Shown here: in pieces, positions 45,883-56,000 of the stretch | How positions within the stretch are numbered: the stretch's first letter is position 1 | How the letters are laid out: every line of letters begins with the position of its first letter | From: Anaspis maculata | Lineage: Eukaryota; Arthropoda; Insecta; Coleoptera; Scraptiidae | Length of the DNA stretch: 64,000 bases | Assembly (NCBI GenBank): GCA_949128115.1 | Contig: OX421962.1 | Coordinates: 64,459,787 to 64,523,786 of the forward strand | Direction: 5' to 3' | Notes under the pieces: generated by a model | Database searches by the model: none | The model's input: the letters and a program-made list of their open reading frames with translations, nothing else | Told to the model about the DNA's origin: nothing | Program-made: the position numbers and the translations under genes

Positions 45883-48800
45883 TAGGGTTGCCAGATTTTT
45901 TTGAATCATATATATGAGACACCTGAGAAATATATATGAGATTAGCAAAAGATATATGAGGTCAATTTTTTTATTATGACTATCTACATCACAATTAACA
46001 TTTCGTAAAAAATACAAATAAATTTTTTTTTTTGAAAATCTGATGAAATTTAATAAAGTCCTAATTAGATAGTCGCTAATGCCTGGGTATAGCCATTCTC
46101 ATTAACCTGGGTCCTCGCAAGTTCACCTATATTGGCGCCGTCGTCAACCCCAATCCCAACCAGCCCGATCGATAAAGCGCTCCCGGTTAAACAGCCAATT
46201 GAACCAGTGAGCTTGTATGCTTGAAGACCTGCGCACGAGCTGCGGGCAAAAGGGAACCGCCTATATGAGAAGGTCCATACTAACTACCTACCTCTATTAT
46301 AACAAATCGCTCATTTTCAAAAAAGTAGGTAGGTAATCTAAATGAATTAAACAATAAAATTTTCTTTTAACCAAGTTAAGAAACAGAACTTCGTTGTGGG
46401 CAATAATTCCGATCCTTCCATGTAATTTTGAGAAAATAAACCTTGAAATAAACACAAAACTATATGCCGATCACGTTTTAAATTCAGCAGAATTTAAAAC
46501 GCGGTTGGCCATGTTGCCTACAGTGTAACGGACGCTCATAGACCAAGTTACGCGAAAACGGGCTGAGCTCAAAGAGGTTAGAAAATTTTGACAAGAAATG
46601 CCAGTTTTGCCGTCTCCTTGCAACATATCCGCTGCCCTGTTGCCTTGGCCGTTGTTTGTCATGATGTCAGGTGAGTGTCATAGTTGTTTACATTCCTGGA
46701 AAAATTTCATTTAAGTGTTCTGCCCCCGGTTCTGCCATTGCTATATTCATGGTTCTGCCTGTACATTTATAAGGTAAGTACGAGTAACACTCTTTGTCTG
46801 AGTACTTAGGTGCATGTAAATTTTTTCTTCCATTCAAAGTTGACTTCAGATGCAAATGACCAAGGGGTGAATCCTCGGGTGAATTACTGGGACATCAGAA
46901 CGTTCAACGGATTGTGATGGATTGCCACGGGATTACCACGGGATTTCCACCGGATACGATTTCTTCAAATTATATGGATAGCCACGGGAACAGTTTGGGG
47001 CCACGCCTGAATCGCCACCAGAGAAAGGCGCTCTTGCTTTGCGGTGCTTATTATCACCTGAGGTCTCCACGCTATAAGGTTATTCATTAACGTTACATAG
47101 ACCAATGGCAGATAGAGGACTTCAATTTTGTTTAGATTTACCAGCAATATTCCCCTGTTAAAACTTGTCAAGAATTACTGGGTAAATCCAAGTCCTGGGC
47201 TGCAGATTCGGAAAAATGTATCCCTGTGTTATTTGGTCAAATTTACATTTTTGGGAATACTGTTATCGGGTTCGAGCCACATTGAGGCAAATTTAATGGT
47301 TGACCCGCGATGTGGCTCGATTCTTTCTTGAAAAAAGTTGGCTTCTGTAATTTTAGCTTTTCAGGCCAGCCCTTCTGTCAACAGAGACAAGCCATGAAAT
47401 GAATTTGAACCAATTCAGTCGAACAGTGAGTAGATTATGACCAGCCAAAAATGAAAACTTGATCCAAAGTTTTACCTTGTATTTTTTTGTCAAAACTGAA
47501 AACGAACTTTTTGGATAAATAACACAGATGTGCAAAATAAAAACCCGCCAATTCACAAAATAAATATGTATTACGATTTTCCAACAGAATTTTGTCATCT
47601 TTCAGAAGTGAGGATTGAATCCGAACTCTCGGGAGATAGAGACTAGAACCATTCATCTGAACAACAGAGGAGCAGATCGTCACCTAAATGTCAGCTTTGA
47701 TGGCTGGACTTCATCTGCAGCACATTCCCACTCCCAAGTACCTCGGTGTGACCTTCGACCAAACATTGTCCTTCAAACTCAACTTGGAGAAACTCAGTGC
47801 CAAGACGAAGACACGAATGAACCTGGTTCAGAGACTTGCGAGAACTACATGGAGTGTCGACGCCACTACTCTTCGGATATCCACCTTTGTCTTGGTCAAG
47901 TCGACAGCGGAATACTGCGCTCCTGTTTGGATGAATAGCACACACACACAACATCATTGACGTCATTCTTAACCAAGCATTGAGAATCATTGCTGGAGTT
48001 GTCGAATCTACCAGACTTTCTGGCTGCCAATTTTGAACATCGCAGCCATGTGGAACTGAGAACCAGACCATGAACCACATCGTCGCGGAGTAGGTGTCTG
48101 CGGACAATGGCTATCAAAAACTGCATCTGAGCTAGACCTGTAGTTCCTCAACATCTCCATCGGCAACTTCGCACTCGCCCACTTGCTGCATCTACTCTAC
48201 CCTCTGTTTCCTAAGATGGCCACTGATATCAGCCTCACTGACATCTTTTCCTTTTTTTTTTGCATTAAAGCTACGTCGAGCAGTTTCTCTGTGGTTTGCC
48301 TATAGATCTTCGAGCGAATGCTGTAGCTGAAGTTAATTCATCTCACAGGTTTTCAAGAATTGTTGTATATATTTAGTTATAGTATCAATGTATCTTAAGT
48401 ACCTACCTACATATAGTGATACTAGGTACTATTGCACTATATAAGTTGATTTACGTTGTCACTAATATTGTATCCTTAATACAGGCATAGCAATAAATTC
48501 AGAAAAATTGTGAAATTTTCGATTATTACCTTTGAGAGCTTGTAAAATCTATTGCCTAGTGTTAAATTTGAAGGGCACAGATTAATTTTAGATATCAGCT
48601 ATTGACCTTTATTTTTGACTGAAAACTAGAACAGTTTCCTCAACGTAATTTATTATTTTATTTGAAAAAACATTCCACCAGTCGCCTATTTGAACTGGCG
48701 AAAATCTACCAAAATCAAGACGCCTTGAATGTTCATACAATCTTGCAACAGCGCTGTACTCGATTGACAATACAAATTCAAGGTCATCTAGGGAAAAAGT

Positions 48801-49243
48801 GATCCAACATTACAAATTTGAGCATCCCCAATTATCGCAGAATGGCCAACTTGGCGTGAGAAAATTACCGTTCTAGTGCTGAATTTAAAAGCTGATCGGC
48901 ATATAAGTACAGACATATTCAAAAATATTTTGCAGCTGCAGTTGCCGACTTTCAGTAGCTTTCTCGCTGATGCCTTGTCCTGGACATCCGTCCATTAGTT
49001 TCCCATGATGAAAAAATTCTTTCAACTTGAGAAAGAACATAACATTACAGTTGAGGAATGTTATACTTAAATTGCAGCGCAAAAATTGAAAAAATATGAT
49101 TAAAATTAACAAATTTATGTCTGAAACAGCTGAAAGCTCAAAATATATGAGATTTGCTGATATATTTGATGTGTGGTATGAGGTATGAGATCTTGTTCAA
49201 ATATATGAGTCTCATACCAAATATATGAGATCTGGCAACCCTA
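45883..49243. mobile_element. 3.36-kb hAT-like element with perfect 8-bp target duplication
   Basis: Terminal inverted repeats TAGGGTTGCCAGATTT and AGATCTGGCAACCCTA. Target duplication AATAAAAC at 45875-45882 and 49244-49251. Near both ends the word ATATATGAG is repeated several times, resembling the subterminal transposase-binding motifs of hAT elements. Joining the flanks restores a retroelement RNase H reading frame. No hAT transposase domain (BED finger, DDE blocks or C-terminal dimerisation motif) could be recognised inside; instead there is a LINE fragment. It is probably non-autonomous. Confidence 0.85.
47640..48250 (+). pseudogene. LINE reverse transcriptase C-terminal fragment
   Basis: Two frames give TIHLNNRGADRHLNVSFDG, then IPTPKYLGVTFDQTLSFK and ATTLRISTFVLVKSTAEYCA followed by PVW. 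These match the conserved post-RT region of Jockey/RTE-like LINEs (F-H-L-N-N/R..., P-x-Y-L-G-V-x-x-D-R-T-L-x-F, S-x-A-E-Y-C-A-P-V-W). A frameshift near 47690 and stops after 47930 show it is dead. It lies inside the hAT-like element. Confidence 0.75.
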
Positions 49244-49251
49244 AATAAAAC

Positions 49252-49316
49252 CCAAGGTTCATACAGTCTTTATGACCGTGAGCTAGCGGCCTTTCAGATC
49301 ATATGTAATTTCTGAC
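49252..49316 (+). pseudogene. Retroelement RNase H fragment, interrupted by hAT
   Basis: Together with one copy of the target duplication the frame reads KTQGSYSLYDRELAAFQ. This resembles the Y-S-x-Y-D-R-E-L-L-A-V segment at the start of Gypsy-type RNase H. The N-terminal part continues on the far side of the hAT element, before 45882. Only a short piece is recognisable. Confidence 0.5.
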
Positions 49317-49319
49317 CGC

Positions 49320-50281
49320 ACCATACTTCTTGTGGTGATAGCCACCCACATGATAGTTGCTGAAACGCCAGTCTGCCTCCCCAAAGCGAGTCGTCTTGGG
49401 AGCTGCCAGTTGTCAAAAGTCCCCAAAAAAAAAAAACAATTTTGCACCGTTGAGCCAATCGACTTGAAATTTGGTATACAGACAGGGTCTTGCTGTCAAA
49501 TGAGCTGATTAGTTTTTGGCTGCCATCTGTCAAGTGGAAGTGTTATTGTCAAAAAATGACAGAAGTTTTATTTCACAAAACTTGACTTGTAATATGTCAT
49601 TTGAAAGTCCTAAAAAAACTGTATTCAGGACAGTTGAAAGTATCCCTCCAACTCTTATTCGTCAGAAATTAAAAAATATCAAAGTTCAAAACTTTGACAT
49701 TTTATTCTTCAAAATCTATTCTCGATAGACTGAGATCAAATTCGGCATAAAGCAAACAAACTAAAATAATCAAAATAAATCTGCAGTTGGAGTTTTCCAC
49801 CATTTCCCAACAAGGCGTTACGAATTTTTTATTTTCTCTTGGCCGTTGCCACCCGAGGGGGCCGCTCACCCGGATTTTGACCAGGACGTCACACATTTAG
49901 TGTAGAACTCAACTCAGACGGTCTTTCCTGCTCGGGGATCGACTTTTTCCGAAAATTTCAACTGATATCAAAAGCAGATTGGATTGGGCGTCATGTACCT
50001 ATGCCTATTTTCAACTACGACGCGGGTGCGCAAGCTTGAAGGCTTCAAATTTTGAAAACTTTCGTACACTTGTCAGTTGAATGGCAACGCTGCATGCTCT
50101 GTCTAGCCGCCTGACAAACTACTGGTTTCTGGCTGTCACTTTTACACATACCTACCGTAAATCATCTCTTCGTAGCTTCTTTGAACTTCCTTTTCGGTAC
50201 AGCCCATTTTGAACAAGTTGTGTTCTTTCGTCAAAATATGATCAAATAAAATGTAGGTCAGGTCACAAGTGAGTCAAGTGA
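49320..50281. other. No gene recognised
   Basis: Includes the right arm of the 5-kb inverted repeat (49785-49985). Short ORFs have no motif. Confidence 0.4.
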
Positions 50282-50456
50282 AGGTGCGTTCAGTCAGCTT
50301 ATTTAGCCGCAAGTTTTAATTTTAGTCGTAAGCGCTGCATCGTTTATTGGCTGTTCTGAGGAGGCTGGCTCATAAGAGCCAATAGGCGTCGCTCATGTCG
50401 CTGCGCTTGCGACTAAAATTAAAACTTGCGGCTAAATAAGCTGACTGAACGCACCT
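50282..50456. mobile_element. 175-bp palindromic MITE, TGA-flanked
   Basis: Arms AGGTGCGTTCAGTCAGCTTA and TAAGCTGACTGAACGCACCT extend about 50 bp inward (AAGTTTTAATTTTAGTCG). Flanks TGA at 50279-50281 and 50457-50459. Confidence 0.88.
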
Positions 50457-50681
50457 TGACAGTTGGCGCCGATGTCTTTTTGTCTTGAGCGCTGTTGCCA
50501 TTTTCGTTGTTCCTGAACTTCCACAAATGATCATTGAACTGAATTTCAATGAAACATTTCCTTTGAGTATAAAAAATGGTATCTAACATTCAACCAAATT
50601 ATTTGTGGAATTTTAGGTGCCCTACAATATTTTTTAGTGTTAATTTTCAATATCGGTGTACGAACCCAGGTAGCAAGTAAT

Positions 50682-51232
50682 GTTCAGTGAATATTATTTG
50701 AATATTTATTCAACATTAAATATTATCTTAATATTCAATAGATACTCGGAATATTCACATAATATTGGAATTTGAACATTCACTTCGCAAGATTTATTGA
50801 ATATTCAGTGAATATTCGTTGTCGAATGTTTAGGGTGGAATATTAGACGAATATTCTATGAATATTTGTTATTGAATGTTCAGGGTGGAATATTAGCCTA
50901 TTATTCGGTGAATATTTGTTATCGAATGTTCAGCATGAAGTTATAGACGAATATTCAGTGAATATTCGTTATTGAATGTTTAGGGTGAAATACTTGTTGA
51001 ATATTCAATGTATATTCGTTATTGAATATTTAGGATGGAATTTTAGACGAATATTCAGTGAATACTCGTTATTGAATGTTTAGGATGAAATTTTAAAGAA
51101 ATATTCAGTGAATACTTGTTATTGAATGTTTTAGATGGAGGTTTACACGAATATTCGGTGAATGTTAAGGATGGAACTAAACTGATATCTAGTGAATATT
51201 CATAATCGAATGTTTGGGATAGGAGTTTAGAC
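50682..51232. repeat. ~50-bp tandem repeat built on AATATTCA
   Basis: About nine diverged units of the form GAATATTCAGTGAATATTCG ... TTATTGAATGTTTAGGGTGGAATATTAGAC, preceded by an irregular AATATT-rich stretch. It runs directly into a solo copy of the dispersed sequence (GACCTGAATGGTGAA...AAGGAATAAGCCC). The short minus ORF here is repeat translation. Confidence 0.88.
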
Positions 51233-51380
51233 CTGAATGGTGAATTTTTATCAAGGAATAAGCCCACTGCCCACTGCGATTGATTCCGCAAAGCCTTATT
51301 ATTTCACCAATTTACTCATAACTCCATCCTTAATCCATTGTAATATGACTGTTACACTCAAACGCTGCATTACATACATA

Positions 51381-51825
51381 CCGGGTGTCCGCGCGAAAAC
51401 TTACAGTTAATTGCGGTAATCTCCACAATTTTCAAGATACAGATCTCAAGTTTCACAGTGTCAATTAGTAACGCGGGGGACATCGGTAGGCGAAGTAAGA
51501 ACGGAGCGGACCAATTCGTTTCGCCCCTAGCAAACCCAATTTATTTCTTTCAAATGGCACCCCTGTTTTTCATTATTTTTTCTGGGAAAAAAAGTCATTC
51601 TTGTTAGGTATACATCTGTGAAAAATTGGGGAAAAAGTTCACCTTTTTTTGAGAAATTTGATTTTTTATTGATCTAAAATTGCAACACATTTGACTTTGA
51701 TGTTTCTTCTCAAACTACAGAGACATGTAGAAATACGCGTTACTACTTTGATACTGTGAAATTTGAAATCTGTACCTTGAAAATTGCGGAAATTATGGCA
51801 ACTGTAAGTTTTTACGCGGACACCC
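51381..51825. mobile_element. ~445-bp mariner-type MITE
   Basis: Left CCGGGTGTCCGCGCGAAAACT and right ACTGTAAGTTTTTACGCGGACACCC are inverted, pairing over about 90 bp. Flanked by TA at 51379-51380 and 51826-51827. Confidence 0.85.
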
Positions 51826-51827
51826 TA

Positions 51828-53085
51828 CTTTGTGCTTAAATACACTGGCATTATACACAGGTGTAAGTATACCTATTAGCGGCTCTGCACCACTTCTCCG
51901 AGATTCGGTAGGTATATCTGCCTACCTGCGCATCTATGCAGATTACTCTTGTATGATTCACTATTCTGCCGACCCACTTACTCGACTCCGCTAATTTTGT
52001 CAAAGACTCCTATCCATAAGCTAAAGACAAGCTCATGCAGAGTCTACATCTGCCTATAATGATCTATTTTATTGAATAGATCACATCACATACCTATTGA
52101 TAACAAAAATAATGAAAAATGTAAGTAGGTAGGTATACCTACCTAATCAATTTTCCTACCAGTACCTACTACTCATTATGAATAGTTTTTGAAGTCAATC
52201 TATTGCAGTGCGTAATTTGGTATATCAGATAATATCTCGGATTTATGTAATTGTCAGACCTGTCAGGACGTAATGTGTCCTCTAGAGCCGATACGTTTTC
52301 TTTAAGTTGAAAAAAAAAACATTATATAAGTATGTGTTTTTTGATAGGTACAGGGTGATCACGCGAGAATTTTTCCCATACCGGAGGTTCCCCTTTGAGA
52401 TAGTTTGAGAACGATATTCAATTACTTATAGTTGTGAAGTTTAGTAAGAACCAAGGCACCAAGGGCCCTTTGTTTCTTGTTATGATTATGTTGCTATAAT
52501 TATGAATTCTCACAACCAATATTCAATTTCTTACGTGATTTCTTATACATATAAGTCAAATTATGGATCAATAAACTTCAAATTGAAAAAAAAAGTTTAA
52601 AGTGAATGGATCAAAGCTTGCTCGAATTTTGAAACATTTGCGTGATTCGGTGTTTTTGTTGTTTTTGTTTTTACACCGGTATTTACTACACGGATATACC
52701 TATCGGTAGGACCTACCTACCTGCGCATCTCTGCAGATTACTATGCAACGCCCGTTCTGGAAATTATTTTGTTTCGTTTCACCGTTATTCTTCAACACGT
52801 AAAACTTAATTTCTCTAAGATATAATATTGCGTTTTGATATGAATAGGCAGAGAAGTCATCCAAAGACCGAAATAGTGACCTGTTGAGTTGAAGATTTAT
52901 TACAATACACTATTGTGCAGAAAGTTCAGCAAGCATATTGGGCAAGTCTTATGCATGTGCGGACCACATGGTGACCATGGTGTGTGTTTTGGTGGATGAT
53001 GCAGGCCAGAGGGTTCGTTCGAATCGAACCTAGTGTTATAAAATACGTTGGGTGAAATGCACATAAGGAATTATTTTACTGGTGG
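51828..53085. other. Intergenic, no gene recognised
   Basis: Contains repeated taggtaggtatacctacc-like runs near 52125-52145 and 52700-52720. No exon called. Confidence 0.45.
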
Positions 53086-53088
53086 TGG

Positions 53089-56000
53089 GTGCAAAAGTTC
53101 GGGAAGTTCGATATGCAAGAAAGCATACAGAACAATGCAAATGCAGTAGGTGTTGATGAGCCCAAATCTTCTTCGTCTAAAAATACTGGAAGTGATTATT
53201 TCAAAAATATCAATGACCCGAAAGATTTTGCACCCATTGGCGAAGAAATCAATATATTAAATCATTTTGACAAATTATCCAAAAATCAATGTCTGTTGCT
53301 TCCGGTCAAAGTGGCAGGTACCTATAAGAGATTCACATATAGCTCGATAAGCTTCAACAAGCTTTTATGACAAGGATATTTTACTACATCATTTATACCT
53401 TTTCCAAAATCCCGCGAGAAGAGACGAAGATGGGATTTTATACGAGTACCTCGAAAGCCACATCACCACATCACACTACATCTGGCTAGGATACTTCCGA
53501 GAGTAAGTACCTTCTTAATTTTTTTTTATTTGGGTGTATTTTGCAGCTTTTAGGGGCCTTTAAGTAATAAGGAAAATGGTTCATGAATAATAATCAGATC
53601 GTTCGATGTTTACACTCCTGAAGTTCAAACTATCTTACAAAAAACAAGACTTCAAGAAACTGGTATGCATATTGTACTAAAACCTATGTCAACCGCCTGT
53701 CAACTACTTGTCAACTTCACATGAAGCAGGGCTCGACTTTACCGGTCTAATGGGGGTGATGAACAACAGAGGGCATGTAAGGGTCACGACACCCGGCCCA
53801 GGAAAAAGGGAAGGAGGACCACTACCGGTGAAAACTAACTAAGAGTAGACGCCATTGTAAACACCACGGTTTTGAACGGAAATAAATGCGTATCTAGCTG
53901 TCGGGGCTTGTTTTAATTCAGCCACACAAGCAGCTCTTTTACTTACACTTAACATCAGAAGTGGGATTTTACCCCGCGTGCTAGTGCCAGTGCTCGTTGA
54001 TCCTAATTTGTTTGTTGTGTTTTGCAGAGGGGAGCGGAGTCACCTCTGGGTGCTGGACACTGCTGTAGCCATGCCACGAAGATCGCGGGCGCGGTCCCGC
54101 CTGTCGCGATCACAGGAACGGCGTCGCTCACGCTCACGGTCCAGGTCTCGCGGACGCCGCCATAAACGGCGTCGCCGATCACGTTCAAGGGAGCATCGAG
54201 CTCGCGATCGAGCTGCAAGGCAGAATGCTGGTAGGCGCTCCCGCTCTCGCAGCCACCGAGAGAGCAGCGAGGCCCGCTCAGGCAACCAGCGGGGCCCTGG
54301 AGCTGATCAAGCTCGCAGTGATGATCAGGCCCACAGCGATCGAACTGCAAGGCGGCATGCTGGTATGCGCTCCCGTTCTCGCAGCCAGGGCGAGGGTAAC
54401 GAGGGCCGCCCAGAAGGCCAGCGGGGCCTTGGAGCTGATCACGTCCGCCCTGATGCCACTGAACATCCCGGCGAGGTAAGCCGTAATGTTCAGAATGTAA
54501 GCACCAGTGTGCTCGAGATGGGTCGAGAGATGGGTGCTGTATTTGCTGCGGGGCTTGATAAGCTTGTTGACAAAATCAATCCACCCTCCACGGTGAGTAG
54601 TAATCTTCCTATTTCGAATAAGTCGATTGCGGAATTCAATCCGTTGTACGATAACGTAGAAGATTGGATCGGTTCCGTACAGGAACAAGCAGCTTTGTAT
54701 AAATGGGACGATCACGTAACGTCGCAACTAGCCCTGACTAAATTGCGTGGTGTTGCTGAGTTGTGGTTTCAAAGCCTCCCCTCGCGCATCCATACATGGA
54801 ACGAATGGCGCCGAATGCTGCTTACCAATTTTAAACCGAAACGGAATCTGCACAACGCCCTGCAAGAAATGATGGCATGTGTGCCATCAAGCAATGAAAC
54901 ATTGTACGAGTATGCTTACAAGAAAATTGCGCTTATCAATAAATTGCATTTGAATTTGGATAACGCGGACAGAGTCAATTTAATTATGGGTGGCATCTCT
55001 GACGAACAAATTAAATTTTCAGTGGAAGCTGCCGGAATAAGTGACCCTTACGTGCTTGCAAACCACCTGAAAACCATTCATTGTCCGAAATTCACCGAAC
55101 CAAATTCTAGCCAACAGCCAGTCAAACGAAATGACAAACGCTCTTTACAGGTGAACGAAGGGAATGAATCACTAGGTCAGACTGTGCCCAAAACTGAACG
55201 AATTTCTGGGTCCATCACATGTCATCGTTGCTTCAAACGTGGTCACATCCGGAGAAACTGTCCCCTGAATACAAATATCCCTGGTCAGAAAAATAGTGCA
55301 TGACAGTCGGGGAAAGAACAACTTTCTTTCGACCATAAAAATGTAAATTCTATTAGCTCCACTCATACCAGCCAGAAATATTACAAATCAATAAAAATCA
55401 AAAACCAAGCAATGACCTGTTTTATCGATTTCGGCAGCGAGGCTTCGCTGATGTCTGAAGACGCAGCCAATCAATTGGGGCTTGACGTGGGCACTCCAAA
55501 TACACATGTAGTTTTATCCACATTAGGTGATTTTAAAATAAAGCCGAAATATTCTCTGAGAGTTGAGGTCGAAATTGACGACATTCGAAAAGAAATTGAG
55601 TTTCAGGTTGTCGATAAATGTGTTATGGGCGTTCAAATTCTTATTGGTCAAAATTTCACTGAGCTGCCAGAAATCCAGTTTTGGAAAGCGGGAAATTTTC
55701 TAACATTCGCTCAAAAGCGTTGTGAGGCTGAGCTAGCAGTGAATCTGGTATCACCCGGAGAGGACTTGTCTCCCTTGATTAGGTCGAGAGTCTTACTGGT
55801 GTTACAGACTATTGGGTTCACCCGGAGAGGACTTGTCTCCCTTGACTAGGTTGAGAGTCTTACTGGTGACTAAATCTTACTTGGGGAGGGCCCTACCTGG
55901 CAAAACCTGATCATTATTGCCTGTTCCTGGAAAACTTGCCTTGTCGTTAGTGAGTAGAATAAACATGTTGATGGTATTTTGTTTTGTTCGCCATTTGTTC

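Larger units (their letters stand above)
44880..49990. repeat. 5-kb region bounded by inverted ~200-bp repeats
   Basis: 44985-45190 (AAAAAAGTCGATCC...AAGGTCGTCTGAGTTGAG...GGAAGCTCCAAT) is inverted at about 49785-49985 (GTTGGAGTTTTCC...CTCAACTCAGACGGTCTTTCC...GATCGACTTTTT). Nested inside are the two hAT-type insertions and pieces of a retroelement RNase H. It may be one old element opened up by later insertions. Confidence 0.6.

Noticed and set aside
52350..52420. ACAGGGTGATCACGCGAGAA as another mariner-type MITE end
   Set aside because: No matching inverted end was found within about 1 kb.
53978..54070. Extending Gag to the upstream in-frame Met at 53978
   Set aside because: The 31 extra residues start only 24 bases after the LTR, over the probable primer-binding region. 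The Met at 54071 precedes the basic domain directly.
54040..54285. Arg-rich minus-strand ORF opposite gag
   Set aside because: It is the shadow of the Arg/Ser-coding region; reverse complements of CGN/TCN-rich codons also read as Arg and Glu.
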